The notes beneath the pieces were generated by a model. The model was given only the letters and a program-made list of their open reading frames with translations. It did not search any database and was not told the DNA's origin. The position numbers were made by a program, and so were the translations under genes. A stretch of 30,490 nt of DNA from Synergistaceae bacterium (GTDB taxonomy: Bacteria > Synergistota > Synergistia > Synergistales > Thermovirgaceae), in the NCBI GenBank assembly GCA_003446665.1, contig DMCT01000023.1:1-30490 (forward strand), given 5' to 3'. Below are positions 15,150 through 24,490 of the stretch, piece by piece. Each line of letters opens with the position of its first letter. Within the stretch, counting starts at the first letter, position 1.

Positions 15150-17258
15150 ATGGCGCGGTTTAAGGATCTCGCGAAACTGTTTCAACCTGATTCCGTAGCG
15201 ATCATAGGCGCGTCCGGGAATCTGGAAAGCATTTCGGGAAGGCCGTTGAAGCTGCTTGGGCGGTTCGGTTACGGCGGCAGGATTTATCCCGTAAATCCCA
15301 AGTACCAGCAAATCGACGGTCTTGCTTGCTATCCGGATTTAAATAGCTTGCCCGAGGTTCCCGACGTTGTCCTGGTGGGTGTCAGGGCGGAGATCGTTCC
15401 CGAAATTTTGGGCAGGTGTGCGCGCCTTGGAGTCCCATACGCCATAATCTTTTCATCGGGTTTCGCAGAGAGCGAAGATTACGAAGGGCAAAAAAAACTA
15501 ATGGAGGCCGTGCGTAATGGTCCCACTCGTGTTCTGGGACCAAACTGCCAGGGTCTTGTCAATTTCGTTTCGGGAGTGCCGCTTAGCTTTTCGGCCTCCC
15601 TGGATACCGACCGACGGCCCGAAGGCCACGTGGCGTACATCTCCCAGAGCGGAGCCTTTGGTTTTGCCTCTTTCGCGATGGCTGCCGAGATGGGTGTCGG
15701 CTTCAGGTACGTCGTAACCACCGGAAACCAGGTGGACCTGGACGTGGTGGATTTTGGAGAAGCTATGGTAGAAGATCCCGAGGTCAGGCTGCTTGTCATG
15801 TATCTAGAGGGAATAAAGGATGGTGCCCGGCTGACAGATCTTCTCAAAAGCGCTAAAAAACGTGACCTCCCGGTGGCTGTTCTCAAGGCGGGGGGAAGCC
15901 CTATCGGCGTAGAGGCGGCCAAAAGCCATACGGCGGCTCTGGCGGGCGACAGGAAAGTCTGGGAGGCAGTACTCAAACAATATGGTGCAATCGAAATCGA
16001 CGACGTGGAAGATATAATCGACCTTGGTTCTGTTTTCGGCGCCTTGCCAAGAGCAAAGGGTAAAAGGCTGGGAATTCTGACGACCTCTGGTGGGGCCGGA
16101 ATTATCATGGCCGACCAGGCTTGGGAAAAAGGATTGGAAATTCCGGAGCTCCCGAAGACAGTACGGGAAAAAATCGAAAAGTTTATCCCCACTTTCGGAT
16201 CAACCAGAAATCCTGTCGACCTGACTGCGCAGGTCATAAATGAACCGGAAGGCTTTTCCGAATGTGTAAAAAATGTCATGGAGTCACCCATGATCGACAT
16301 GACCGTCGTAATCATATCGATGATTACGGGTGACTCGGGTCAAAAACTGGTCGACGACCTCATTAAACTTTTCTCTTCTGCAAAAAAACCGCTGGCCGTC
16401 TGCTGGTTGATCGACGGAGAGCATGGGGGCGCCTTTCTGTCACGCCTCAAGGATGCGGGAATTCCTGTTTTTCAGAGCCCCAAACGTTGCGCGAAGGCTT
16501 TGTCGTGCCTCGCGGGACGTGGAAAGCAGGCGGTGGATGAAGGTGAATGTACACCAGGTATGATCGCGAAAGACCCTGTGCTGGATCTTTTGCCCTTAAC
16601 GCCGACTGAATACGATGCAAAGCGCCTATTGGCCGAATACGGAGTTACCGTAACGCGGGAACGCTTGTGCGGGTCGTTAGCGGAGGCTCTGGCGGCAGCC
16701 GAGGAAATTGGTTACCCTGTGGCGCTCAAGGTGATGTCACCTGACATCATACACAAGACCGAAGCAGGGATCGTTTCCCTTAACCTGAACTCGGAAGAGG
16801 AACTCAGAAATGCTTACGGCAGGCTTCTTGAAAGAGCCGAAAAAGCTGTACCTGGTGCCGTAATCCAGGGGGTGCTTATCCAGGAGATGGCTTCAGGTGG
16901 TGTGGAATTCATGATCGGCGTGAACAGGGATCCGCTCTTCGGTCCCGTAGTCGTCGCCGGTCTGGGAGGCATATACGTGGAAATCCTGCAGGATCTTGCC
17001 ATGAGACACGCCCCCATTGATCGTGAAACGGCTTTGGCCATGCTAAGGGAACTGAAAGGTTACGCGATCCTGGACGGCGCCAGGGGCCGACCCAGGCTCG
17101 ACGTAGATGCCCTTGCCGATACGCTGGTCAAAATTTCAGTCCTTGCCTGCAACGAAAAAAATCTTCAGGAACTTGACGTAAACCCCATTTTCGTTTTTGA
17201 GCAGGGCAAAGGGGTGAAGGCCGTAGATGCCGTCGTAGTAAGGAGAGAAGCAAAGTGA
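15150..17258 (+). CDS. Acyl/acetyl-CoA synthetase (ADP-forming), fused alpha-beta
   Basis: The enzyme converts acyl-CoA, ADP and phosphate into the free acid, CoA and ATP, the last energy-yielding step in amino acid and pyruvate fermentation. ATG 15150 (SD AGGGGAGAAG) gives 702 residues. Order: CoA-binding domain (about 5-135, IIGASGN), ligase CoA domain with phosphohistidine His260 in AKSHTAALAGD, a second CoA-ligase-like domain, then the ATP-grasp (beta) part from about 475, with the second histidine in DIIHKTEAGI and DVNPIF near the end. Alpha and beta parts are fused, as in many bacterial acyl-CoA synthetases of this type. Acid specificity cannot be read. Confidence 0.94.
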   Translation: MARFKDLAKLFQPDSVAIIGASGNLESISGRPLKLLGRFGYGGRIYPVNPKYQQIDGLACYPDLNSLPEVPDVVLVGVRAEIVPEILGRCARLGVPYAIIFSSGFAESEDYEGQKKLMEAVRNGPTRVLGPNCQGLVNFVSGVPLSFSASLDTDRRPEGHVAYISQSGAFGFASFAMAAEMGVGFRYVVTTGNQVDLDVVDFGEAMVEDPEVRLLVMYLEGIKDGARLTDLLKSAKKRDLPVAVLKAGGSPIGVEAAKSHTAALAGDRKVWEAVLKQYGAIEIDDVEDIIDLGSVFGALPRAKGKRLGILTTSGGAGIIMADQAWEKGLEIPELPKTVREKIEKFIPTFGSTRNPVDLTAQVINEPEGFSECVKNVMESPMIDMTVVIISMITGDSGQKLVDDLIKLFSSAKKPLAVCWLIDGEHGGAFLSRLKDAGIPVFQSPKRCAKALSCLAGRGKQAVDEGECTPGMIAKDPVLDLLPLTPTEYDAKRLLAEYGVTVTRERLCGSLAEALAAAEEIGYPVALKVMSPDIIHKTEAGIVSLNLNSEEELRNAYGRLLERAEKAVPGAVIQGVLIQEMASGGVEFMIGVNRDPLFGPVVVAGLGGIYVEILQDLAMRHAPIDRETALAMLRELKGYAILDGARGRPRLDVDALADTLVKISVLACNEKNLQELDVNPIFVFEQGKGVKAVDAVVVRREAK

Positions 17259-17845
17259 ACCCGGCGTGGCTGCTTGTGCCGATGGCGTACCTTTTGGGAT
17301 CGATCCCCGCCGGATTCCTTGTGGTCAGGTGGAAAAAAGGCATTGATATCAGGACCATAGGGTCCGGTAACATAGGCGCCACAAACGTAGGAAGAGTCCT
17401 GGGTAAAAAATGGGCCGTGACCGTCGCTACCTTCGACATGGCCAAGGGGGGATGTGTCCTGATGCTTGCTATGGCGGCGGGCATTTCGGATCCGCTCGTG
17501 CTTGGCCTTTCGGGAGCCGCCGCCGTAATTGGCCACGACTACCCCCTTTGGCTGGGATTCAGGGGAGGCAAGGGAGTTTCGACCACTTACGGCGTGGTCT
17601 TCGTCTTCAACCCTTTTGTCGCCCTTGCCGCCGGTGTCGTCTGGTACGTGGCCTTAAAGCTGTCCCGTTATGTGTCTGTTGCCTCCATGGTTTCCCTGTG
17701 GTCCATGCCGTTTTTCATGCTTCTTTTGCGCGAACCCCCTGGTTACGTTCTCGCCTGTATCTTGCTTGCAGCCCTTACGGTCATAAGGCATTCCGACAAT
17801 ATCAGGAAGATCAGGGAAGGGACCGAGGGCAAAATCGGCCGCTGA
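17255..17845 (+). CDS. plsY: Glycerol-3-phosphate acyltransferase PlsY
   Basis: PlsY transfers an acyl group from acyl-phosphate to glycerol-3-phosphate, the first step of phospholipid synthesis at the inner membrane. The 196-residue protein has five or so membrane segments and the conserved motifs LGSIPAGFL, GSGNIGATNVGR and FRGGKGVST. GTG 17255 overlaps the synthetase stop (GTGA), so it is translationally coupled to that gene. PlsY beside an ADP-forming acyl-CoA synthetase is not a usual pairing and may simply reflect operon packing. Confidence 0.95.
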   Translation: MNPAWLLVPMAYLLGSIPAGFLVVRWKKGIDIRTIGSGNIGATNVGRVLGKKWAVTVATFDMAKGGCVLMLAMAAGISDPLVLGLSGAAAVIGHDYPLWLGFRGGKGVSTTYGVVFVFNPFVALAAGVVWYVALKLSRYVSVASMVSLWSMPFFMLLLREPPGYVLACILLAALTVIRHSDNIRKIREGTEGKIGR

Positions 17846-17853
17846 GGAGCGAC

Positions 17854-17870
17854 ATTGACTTATTCTGACC
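17854..17870 (-). promoter_or_regulatory. CtsR-like operator 1
   Basis: Read on the minus strand it is GGTCAGAATAAGTCAAT, matching 12 of the 15 defined positions of the CtsR heptad repeat consensus, with two GTCA cores 10 bases apart. It overlaps the -35 box of the ctsR promoter. Confidence 0.7.
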
Positions 17871-17883
17871 AAACCCATATAAT
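17855..17883 (+). promoter_or_regulatory. Promoter of the ctsR-mcsA-mcsB-clpC operon
   Basis: TTGACT (17855-17860) and TATAAT (17878-17883) are 17 bp apart, 10 bases after the plsY stop. CtsR-like sites lie over the -35 box and just after the -10 box. Confidence 0.88.
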
Positions 17884-17889
17884 AACAAC

Positions 17890-17906
17890 TGTCAGTTTAG
17901 GTCAAA
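17890..17906 (+). promoter_or_regulatory. CtsR-like operator 2
   Basis: TGTCAGTTTAGGTCAAA carries two GTCA cores 10 bases apart (11 of 15 consensus positions), the second half-site GGTCAAA being perfect. It covers the expected transcription start. Confidence 0.65.
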
Positions 17907-17922
17907 AAAAGGGGGTAGCGCC

Positions 17923-18402
17923 GTGCCAAGCCTGACACGCATTATTGAACGTCATATACAGGAGTTGCTCGAACGAAACGGTGAAGAGTCTGTATTTTTG
18001 AGTAGAAAGGATCTGGCTGAGAGATTCGGGTGTGTCCCTAGCCAGATCAATTACGTCATTCGCAGTCGGTTTACTCCCGAAAGAGGTTTTCTGGTCGAAA
18101 GCCAACGCGGCGGTCACGGGTACATACGTATCATCAGGCTTCGCATGAAAAAGCCTGAGGAACGGGCAAATCATATCGAAGAACTTGTTGGTGACGTAAT
18201 AAGCGAACAGGAGATCAAAAAACTGCTGGCAAACCTCCAGGAAAGAAAGATCCTGACCGCCAGGGAACGGCTTTTGATAGAGGTAGCGATACGATTCCAG
18301 GAACAGCTGTGCAGGGAGATGTTTGACCTGTCTCCTTTCAAAAGGGAGGCCTTGCACGCAGAGCTTCTGAAAAGACTGCTCAGAAGCATAGTCCTGCTGT
18401 AA
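17923..18402 (+). CDS. ctsR: Heat-shock repressor CtsR
   Basis: CtsR represses clp genes until heat or misfolded protein stress releases it. The 159-residue protein shows the winged-helix N-terminal part (DLAERFGCVPSQINYVI) and the glycine-rich wing ESQRGGHGYIRI that enters the DNA minor groove, then the C-terminal dimer domain. GTG 17923 follows a GGGGG tract near 17911-17915. It heads the operon and two CtsR-like sites flank its promoter, so autoregulation is likely. The gene ends in a TAA that runs into the perfect ribosome site of mcsA. Confidence 0.95.
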   Translation: MPSLTRIIERHIQELLERNGEESVFLSRKDLAERFGCVPSQINYVIRSRFTPERGFLVESQRGGHGYIRIIRLRMKKPEERANHIEELVGDVISEQEIKKLLANLQERKILTARERLLIEVAIRFQEQLCREMFDLSPFKREALHAELLKRLLRSIVLL

Positions 18403-18413
18403 GGAGGTTTCAA

Positions 18414-18935
18414 ATGCTGTGTGAACGGTGCCATAACAGTGAGGCCCAGTTCCATATAAAGCATATGCAAAACGGTGCCGTAGCTGAGTTTCATCTGTGC
18501 CATAAATGCGCCCATGAAATGAGCCAGCAGGGTTCTCTCCCGAAGGTTCCCGTCGAGTTCCCCTTCGAAAATTTTCTTGGGAACCTTTTCCCGGCCAATG
18601 TGCAGAAACAAGCGGAACCATCGAGGAAAGAACAAATGTTCGATGGCTTTTGCCCGGCCTGCGGTCTGAATTACGAAGAGTTCTCAAAAACCGGCAAGTT
18701 CGGGTGCCCCCAATGTTACGAAACGTTCAGAGATGCCGTTAGACATCTGCTTCGCAGGATTCACGGCAATGAGATCCACAGGGGGGCAAGGCCTCATGGT
18801 TTGGCATCGAAACAGCCTGAAGAAGACATCGGTACTTTGAAGGTGCTGCTCAGGGAGGCTATCGAAAAGGAAGAATATGAACGGGCTGCGGTCCTGAGAG
18901 ATCGCATAAGGCTCCTGGAGGAACGAAGGGCATGA
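18414..18935 (+). CDS. mcsA: McsA, zinc-binding activator of McsB
   Basis: McsA activates the arginine kinase McsB and tunes CtsR. The 173-residue protein has four CxxC pairs (C3/C6, C29/C32, C80/C83, C98/C101) for zinc and a C-terminal UVR motif (LLREAIEKEEYERAAVLRD). AAGGAGGT at 18401-18408 precedes ATG 18414. The last four bases overlap the start of mcsB. Confidence 0.94.
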   Translation: MLCERCHNSEAQFHIKHMQNGAVAEFHLCHKCAHEMSQQGSLPKVPVEFPFENFLGNLFPANVQKQAEPSRKEQMFDGFCPACGLNYEEFSKTGKFGCPQCYETFRDAVRHLLRRIHGNEIHRGARPHGLASKQPEEDIGTLKVLLREAIEKEEYERAAVLRDRIRLLEERRA

Positions 18936-19996
18936 AATCCGCCGACTTTGCATCACTCCCTCTGGCCTGGCTTTCCGGAGGAAGCCAGCAAAGCGATATA
19001 GTGCTTTCAAGCAGGATACGTCTTGCCCGTAATTTGTCGGGGTACCCCTTCCCGGCGCGATGTGACGACAAGAAAAGGGAGGAAATCGCCGGGAAGATCC
19101 TGGAGAGACTCTCGGAGACACCCTTTGTCAGTGTCCTGGGAACTTGGCAAATGGATGGGCTGGACAATTTGAGGCGTAACGTACTTGTGGAGCGCCACCT
19201 TATCAGCCCGGATTTTTCTCAACAGACCGGCAGAGGGAAGGTCGTCGTCGTCGACGACCAGGGGATTGTTTCGCTGATGATCAACGAGGAGGATCATCTA
19301 AGGATTCAGGTTTTCCTCGGCGGGCTTGATCTTTTTGAATGTTGGCGGATAGCGGGCCAGGTGGACGAAGCACTGGAGTCTCTGAATTACGCATACGACG
19401 AAGAGTTTGGGTACCTGACAGCCTGCCCGACCAATACCGGAACGGCGTTGAGAGCATCGGTTATGGTCCATATACCTGGTCTGGAAATACAGCGGAAACT
19501 TGGCAAGATAATCAGGGAATGCAATCGCGTCGGACTTACGGTTCGAGGGATGTATGGAGAAGGAAGCGAATCCGTTGGTTCGCTGTTTCAGATATCCAAC
19601 CAGGTGACGCTGGGTCAGAGGGAAGAAGAGCTGATAGAAAAAGTTTCCGGTGTCATAGCGAGCCTGGTTCAGCAGGAGCGCGCCGCCAGGCTGAAAATAT
19701 GGGAAAATGATACGTCAAAACTCGAAGACAAGATGTGGAGGGCCTGGGGAATAGCGCGCTATGCCAGAAGCATAGAAAGTCGCGAGGCGATGCAGATGCT
19801 CTCCTGGATAAGAATGGGTTCGCAGATGGGCATCTTGCCGCAGGTTCCTCCCGGAGAATGGAACAGACTTGTCCTGGATATCCAGCAGGCCCATCTGCAG
19901 TGCTTCGAAGGCAGGAGGCTTGCAGAACAGGAGATTGACGTAGCGAGAGCTTCCTTGTTGAGAAATCGTCTCGCAAACTGGAACAATGATAGATAG
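18932..19996 (+). CDS. mcsB: Protein arginine kinase McsB
   Basis: McsB phosphorylates arginines on CtsR and on misfolded proteins, marking the latter for ClpC with ClpP. The 354-residue product has the guanido-kinase fold: SSRIRLARN near residue 26, the NEEDHLR motif in the middle and the TACPTNTGTALRASVMVH phosphate loop. ATG 18932 overlaps the mcsA stop. Length and motif set are normal. Confidence 0.95.
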   Translation: MKSADFASLPLAWLSGGSQQSDIVLSSRIRLARNLSGYPFPARCDDKKREEIAGKILERLSETPFVSVLGTWQMDGLDNLRRNVLVERHLISPDFSQQTGRGKVVVVDDQGIVSLMINEEDHLRIQVFLGGLDLFECWRIAGQVDEALESLNYAYDEEFGYLTACPTNTGTALRASVMVHIPGLEIQRKLGKIIRECNRVGLTVRGMYGEGSESVGSLFQISNQVTLGQREEELIEKVSGVIASLVQQERAARLKIWENDTSKLEDKMWRAWGIARYARSIESREAMQMLSWIRMGSQMGILPQVPPGEWNRLVLDIQQAHLQCFEGRRLAEQEIDVARASLLRNRLANWNNDR

Positions 19997-20019
19997 ACGA
20001 AATACTGGAGGGAATATGA

Positions 20020-22533
20020 ATGTGGCAATTTTTTACAGAAAGAGGGAAAAAAGTGGTCCAACTGGCGCACAAGGAAGCGCTCAGACTGGGACATGATGTT
20101 ATAGGTACTGAACACATACTGCTTGGCCTGGTAGCCGAGGGAGAAGGCGTTGCGGCGCAGGTTTTGGCGGCCTTTGGTGTAGGCACAGAAGAGATTACCC
20201 AGAGGGTGGAGCAGATTGTTGGAAGGGGAGAGCCCAAGAACAAACCAGTCGATCTGCCGCTAAGCCCCAGGGCGAAGCGGGTTCTCGACCTCGCTATGCG
20301 AGAGGCCAGAAACATGGGCGTAAACTACGTGGGCACGGAGCATATACTCCTGGGACTGATTTCGGAAGGTGAGGGCATCGCCGCCCAGGTACTTTTGTCC
20401 TTGGACCTGGATCTGCAGAAAGTCCGTGCGGAGGTGCAGTCCGTGCTTTCCGGCGGGGAGCACGGAAACGACGTCGATCGGGAGTCCAGGGATGCAGCCC
20501 AGAAAGCCGGGAACCGGTCGCGAACGCCTACCCTAGACCAGTTGGGGATAGTACTTACCGACATGGCCGCTTCGGGCGAGCTGGATCCCGTAATCGGAAG
20601 AAACAGGGAAATCCAGCGGGTGATACAGGTACTTTCGAGAAGAAAAAAGAACAATCCCGTACTCATTGGCGACCCTGGAGTGGGGAAAACCGCCATAGTG
20701 GAAGGATTGGCACAAAAGGTCGTGGAGGGCGACGTCCCTGAAATTCTCAAGGGAAAACGTGTGGTTCAGCTCAACGTGGGCAACCTCGTGGCGGGTACTA
20801 AATACCGCGGTGAATTCGAGGAACGGATGCGCAAACTGGTAAAGGAGCTTCGGGATTGCCGTGACGTGATTCTCTTTATAGACGAGATTCATACGATTGT
20901 CGGGGCAGGTGGGGCCGAAGGTGCCGTGGACGCAGCAAATATACTGAAACCGAGCCTGGCGCGCGGTGAATTCCAGGTTATCGGCGCAACGACTCTCGAA
21001 GAATACCGCAAGCATATAGAAAAGGACGCCGCACTCGAGCGCCGCTTCCAGCCTGTTATGGTGGACGAGCCCAACGTGGAGGATTCTATCCGTATTCTTG
21101 AAGGTTTGAGGGATCGTTACGAGGTGCATCACAGGGCCAAAATCAGTGACGATGCCCTGGTAGCGGCGGCACGACTTTCGGAAAGATATATCACCGAGAG
21201 GTTCCTTCCCGACAAGGCCATCGACCTGATAGACGAGGCTGCCGCAAGGGCCAGGCTTAAAACCATGGAACTTCCGGAAGATATTAAAATGATGGAAAGG
21301 GAGCTCGAGGCCCTGCGGAAAGAAAAGGAAGCGGCGGTAACGGCCCAGGAGTTCGAGAAGGCGGCCGGCTTCAGGGACAAGGAAAGAAGGCTCTCGGAGG
21401 AAATAGAAAAAAGCAGGAACGAGTGGCAGAAACGGCGTAACAACGAAGAGCCCATCGTCGATTCCGAACAGATCGCCCAAATTGTGGCGGAATGGACGGG
21501 AATCCCCGTCGTTCAGCTCACAGAGGAGGAATCGAGCCGACTCCTTCGCATGGAAGAGGAAATCCACAAACGGATGGTGGATCAAGAGGAGGCGGTAAAC
21601 GCCGTCGCCCGGTCGATCAGGAGGGCTCGTAGCGGATTGAAGGATCCGAAGAGGCCCATAGGCAGCTTCCTGTTTCTCGGGCCTACGGGGGTCGGGAAGA
21701 CGGAGCTTGCCCGCTCCCTCGCTGAATTCCTTTTCGGCGGAGAAGATGCGATGGTCCGTTTCGACATGAGCGAATACATGGAGCGGCACGAGGTAGCGAA
21801 GCTTATAGGTGCTCCGCCCGGCTATGTGGGCTATGAGGAAGGGGGCAAACTTACGGAAGCCCTCAGGAGACGGCCTTATTCGGTTGTCCTTTTTGACGAG
21901 ATCGAAAAGGCGCATCCCGATGTCTTCAATATCCTCCTGCAGATCCTTGAAGACGGAAGGCTTACCGACGGACAGGGGCATACAGTAGATTTCAGAAACA
22001 GCGTGGTAATAATGACCAGCAACGTAGGTGCCCAGGACCTGATGAAAAGCCGCTCGCTCGGCTTTACTGCCGTAGATGGCGCAGATGTAGACCTGGAGAA
22101 GATGAAATCCAGTATCATGGAAGCAGTAAGAAAAACATTCCGGCCGGAGTTCATCAACAGGGTCGACGACATAATCATCTTCAAGCCGCTTGGAAAAGAA
22201 GAGCTTTTGAAGATACTGGACATCATGCTCGACGAGGTTTCTAAGAGGCTGGAAGAGCAGGGGATAACTATAGACGTACCTGCGGAGACCAGACAAAAAC
22301 TCCTGATAAAGGGCTATGATCCCAAGTTCGGGGCCAGACCCTTGCGCAGGACCCTGCAGAAGACGATAGAAGATCCATTGGCCGATCTTTTGCTAGAAGG
22401 TAAAGTCGAAAGAAACAGCGTGATTCGGGTAACTGTCGAAGGAGACAATTTCTCCTTCAAGACCGTGGAAAAGAAAAAAGACGTCGGGCAATCCGGCAAG
22501 ACCGTCGCGAACACCGAAAAAACAGAAGGGTAA
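20020..22533 (+). CDS. clpC: ClpC, AAA+ unfoldase of the Clp protease
   Basis: ClpC unfolds substrates, including arginine-phosphorylated ones, and feeds them to ClpP. The 837-residue protein has the double Clp_N repeat (1 to about 145, GTEHILLGL twice), AAA domain 1 with Walker A GDPGVGKT (217-224), a coiled middle domain with a UVR-like segment (about 440-460) and AAA domain 2 with GPTGVGKT (about 554-561), then the D2 small domain. The ClpP-docking loop should lie in D2. It starts 23 bases after mcsB. No clpP is in the window. Confidence 0.96.
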   Translation: MWQFFTERGKKVVQLAHKEALRLGHDVIGTEHILLGLVAEGEGVAAQVLAAFGVGTEEITQRVEQIVGRGEPKNKPVDLPLSPRAKRVLDLAMREARNMGVNYVGTEHILLGLISEGEGIAAQVLLSLDLDLQKVRAEVQSVLSGGEHGNDVDRESRDAAQKAGNRSRTPTLDQLGIVLTDMAASGELDPVIGRNREIQRVIQVLSRRKKNNPVLIGDPGVGKTAIVEGLAQKVVEGDVPEILKGKRVVQLNVGNLVAGTKYRGEFEERMRKLVKELRDCRDVILFIDEIHTIVGAGGAEGAVDAANILKPSLARGEFQVIGATTLEEYRKHIEKDAALERRFQPVMVDEPNVEDSIRILEGLRDRYEVHHRAKISDDALVAAARLSERYITERFLPDKAIDLIDEAAARARLKTMELPEDIKMMERELEALRKEKEAAVTAQEFEKAAGFRDKERRLSEEIEKSRNEWQKRRNNEEPIVDSEQIAQIVAEWTGIPVVQLTEEESSRLLRMEEEIHKRMVDQEEAVNAVARSIRRARSGLKDPKRPIGSFLFLGPTGVGKTELARSLAEFLFGGEDAMVRFDMSEYMERHEVAKLIGAPPGYVGYEEGGKLTEALRRRPYSVVLFDEIEKAHPDVFNILLQILEDGRLTDGQGHTVDFRNSVVIMTSNVGAQDLMKSRSLGFTAVDGADVDLEKMKSSIMEAVRKTFRPEFINRVDDIIIFKPLGKEELLKILDIMLDEVSKRLEEQGITIDVPAETRQKLLIKGYDPKFGARPLRRTLQKTIEDPLADLLLEGKVERNSVIRVTVEGDNFSFKTVEKKKDVGQSGKTVANTEKTEG

Positions 22534-22560
22534 AGACCGAAGGTAACAAGCTTGAACTTG

Positions 22561-22598
22561 AGAAACCGGGGCGGAAAGTGACCCAGGCCCCGGTTTCT
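22561..22598 (+). terminator. Stem-loop after clpC, weak terminator
   Basis: A perfect 12-bp stem (22561-22572 with 22587-22598) closes a 14-base loop 28 bases after the clpC stop. Only TATTCTT follows, so termination may be partial and the hairpin may also protect the transcript end. Confidence 0.6.
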
Positions 22599-22650
22599 GC
22601 TATTCTTGGATTCCAGGACAAAATGGTTCCTGAAGAGAGGGGGAAGAGTC

Positions 22651-23484
22651 GTGGAGGGCAATTTTTTCTGGATTCTGCTGTTTTTCTTTTTTGTGTATCC
22701 CTCGATGAAGCAATGGTTCCTCGAAAGATCGAGGGTAACCGCTATAAGGGGGTTGGAAAAGCGGCGGAGAAGCAGGGTTATCACCTTGATTCACAGGCAG
22801 GAGAGCATGGGCTTTTTCGGGATGTTCTCGCGGAACTTCATCGACATCGAGGACTCCGAAGAAGTACTCAGGGCGATACGCCTCACCTCTGCCGATACGC
22901 CAATTGATATAATCGTACATACGCCAGGCGGGCTCCTTCTTGCGGCCGAGCAGATAGCCGCGGCACTAAACAAACACCCTGCCAAGGTGACGGTCTTCGT
23001 CCCTCACTATGCGATGTCCGGGGGAACGCTAGTCGCACTGGCGGCCGATGAAATAATCATGGACAAACATGCTGTTTTGGGACCTGTAGACCCACAGATA
23101 GGGCAATATCCCGCCGTTTCCATTCTCAAGACGGTGGAACAAAAACCGGTGGCCGAACTTGATGACGAAACATTAATTCTGGCCGACATTTCCAGAAAGG
23201 CCATTGACCAGACACGCAAATTCGTCAAGGACCTTCTCGTCGACAACATTTCCGAGGAAGAAGCTGAAAAGCTCGCCAATGTGCTGACGGAAGGGCGTTG
23301 GACCCATGATTACCCGATCTCCAGCGAAGAGGCGGAAGAGCTCGGCATGTTCGTAAGTACAGAAATGCCAGATGAAATAAGCGAGATTATGAAGTTCTAT
23401 CCACAGTCAGGACAACGGAGACCCTCGGTACAATATGTCCCGCTGCCTTACCACAGCACACCCAAAAACGGCGCCAAAGATTGA
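22651..23484 (+). CDS. Membrane-anchored SDH/ClpP-class serine protease
   Basis: The protein resembles the SDH_sah (PF01972) branch of the ClpP/SppA crotonase-like proteases. I choose GTG 22651 after AGAGGGGGAAGAG, giving 277 residues; a TTG at 22606 overlaps the preceding stem-loop region and has no ribosome site. One membrane helix (about 5-17) is followed by a very basic stretch and the protease domain: VHTPGG (89-94) as oxyanion loop, nucleophile Ser123 in YAMSGGT, and LGPVDPQIG. It should sit on the inner membrane with the enzyme part in the cytoplasm. Substrates are unknown. It lies between clpC and an exported foldase. Confidence 0.88.
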   Translation: MEGNFFWILLFFFFVYPSMKQWFLERSRVTAIRGLEKRRRSRVITLIHRQESMGFFGMFSRNFIDIEDSEEVLRAIRLTSADTPIDIIVHTPGGLLLAAEQIAAALNKHPAKVTVFVPHYAMSGGTLVALAADEIIMDKHAVLGPVDPQIGQYPAVSILKTVEQKPVAELDDETLILADISRKAIDQTRKFVKDLLVDNISEEEAEKLANVLTEGRWTHDYPISSEEAEELGMFVSTEMPDEISEIMKFYPQSGQRRPSVQYVPLPYHSTPKNGAKD

Positions 23485-23511
23485 CGAAACTGTTGAACTG
23501 GGAGGAATTCG

Positions 23512-24399
23512 ATGAAAACCATTTGCAAGAAACAGAGAAACCTGGTTATAGCGGTGGTCATGGTCGCATTTTTGGCCATACTTGCAGGTGCGGCTTGCGC
23601 CGCTGACGAAAAACCGGTGGTCACCGTAGGCGGAGAGAAGGTGGGAGAGCAGGAGATGGTAAATCTTCTGGTGCTTCAGTCCGGAGTCAGCAGGGGAATG
23701 GTACCTCTTGTCCTGGCACAGACCACGCTCGAACAGAGGCAGCAGCTTGCTAACCAGGTCGTGATGTCTCTTATTTTGAGCCAGGCGGCGATGATGGAAG
23801 GACTCCACCTTGACGAGGACGTGGCCCTGACGCTCAGGTGGAACAGGGCAAATACGCTGGCTCAGGCCTATGTCAACAAGGTGGCGGCAAATTGGAGCCT
23901 CCAACGCGAGGACCTGGAAAAATATTACGAAGCGCACAAGGAAGACTACGTAATCCCCGAGTCAGCTCATGTTCGACACGTATTGACATCTACGAAGGAA
24001 GAGGCCTCCAGGGTGCTTTTGGAAGTCATGGTGGATCCGTCCGCCTTCCCTGAAGTGGCACGGGCTAAAAGTATCGACAGGGGCAGCGCCCAAAACGGCG
24101 GAGATTTGGGTTGGGTCACACCTGGACAGACGGTACCCGCATTTGACAAGCTGGTTTTCTCGATGAAAGAAAACTCCATCAAAGGACCTGTCGAAAGCCG
24201 ATTCGGGTGGCATGTTGTCCAGGTTCTCGAAAGGAAACCGAGTCACCAGCAATCCTTCGAGGAAGCTCTTCCGCAGTTGCAGCAGGACATCCAGCAGTGG
24301 TACCTGGAACAGGAAGTGGAAAAATTAAAAGAGCGGTTTAACGTGACGATAGATGAAAAGACCCTCTCAAACCTCGGAGGGATTCCGGCAATAAAGTAA
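23512..24399 (+). CDS. Exported parvulin-type peptidyl-prolyl isomerase (PrsA/SurA-like)
   Basis: It should help fold secreted or outer-membrane proteins. Of 295 residues the first 31 are a signal peptide (KKQRN, then an Ala/Val-rich core, AxA cleavage at ACA). A cysteine lies close to the site, so lipoprotein processing is possible, but the lipobox is poor. A helical N-terminal SurA-like part leads to the rotamase domain (about 150-240: HVRHVLTS, GGDLGWVTPGQTVPAFD, SRFGWHVVQV) and a C-terminal helix. ATG 23512 has GGGAGG upstream. It follows the membrane protease by 27 bases, probably in the same transcript. Confidence 0.92.
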   Translation: MKTICKKQRNLVIAVVMVAFLAILAGAACAADEKPVVTVGGEKVGEQEMVNLLVLQSGVSRGMVPLVLAQTTLEQRQQLANQVVMSLILSQAAMMEGLHLDEDVALTLRWNRANTLAQAYVNKVAANWSLQREDLEKYYEAHKEDYVIPESAHVRHVLTSTKEEASRVLLEVMVDPSAFPEVARAKSIDRGSAQNGGDLGWVTPGQTVPAFDKLVFSMKENSIKGPVESRFGWHVVQVLERKPSHQQSFEEALPQLQQDIQQWYLEQEVEKLKERFNVTIDEKTLSNLGGIPAIK

Positions 24400-24436
24400 A
24401 AGCAAGAAGCGAAGCTATCCCGCAATGTTTTTTAGA

Positions 24437-24475
24437 AAAGGGAGAGACCCTGTATATCTTTGGGTCCCTCCCTTT
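24437..24475. terminator. Bidirectional terminator between the isomerase and phzF-like genes
   Basis: A 14-bp stem (24437-24450 with 24462-24475) has a single A-C mismatch in plus-strand RNA that becomes a G-U pair in minus-strand RNA. It lies between two convergent genes. The minus-strand side is followed by TTTTCT. Confidence 0.75.
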
Positions 24476-24490
24476 ATCGCCAGAGTAGGA

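Noticed and set aside
20533..22296. 587-residue minus-strand open frame opposite clpC
   Set aside because: A long antisense frame is common opposite a codon-biased gene. Its translation has no domain and ClpC is complete on the other strand.
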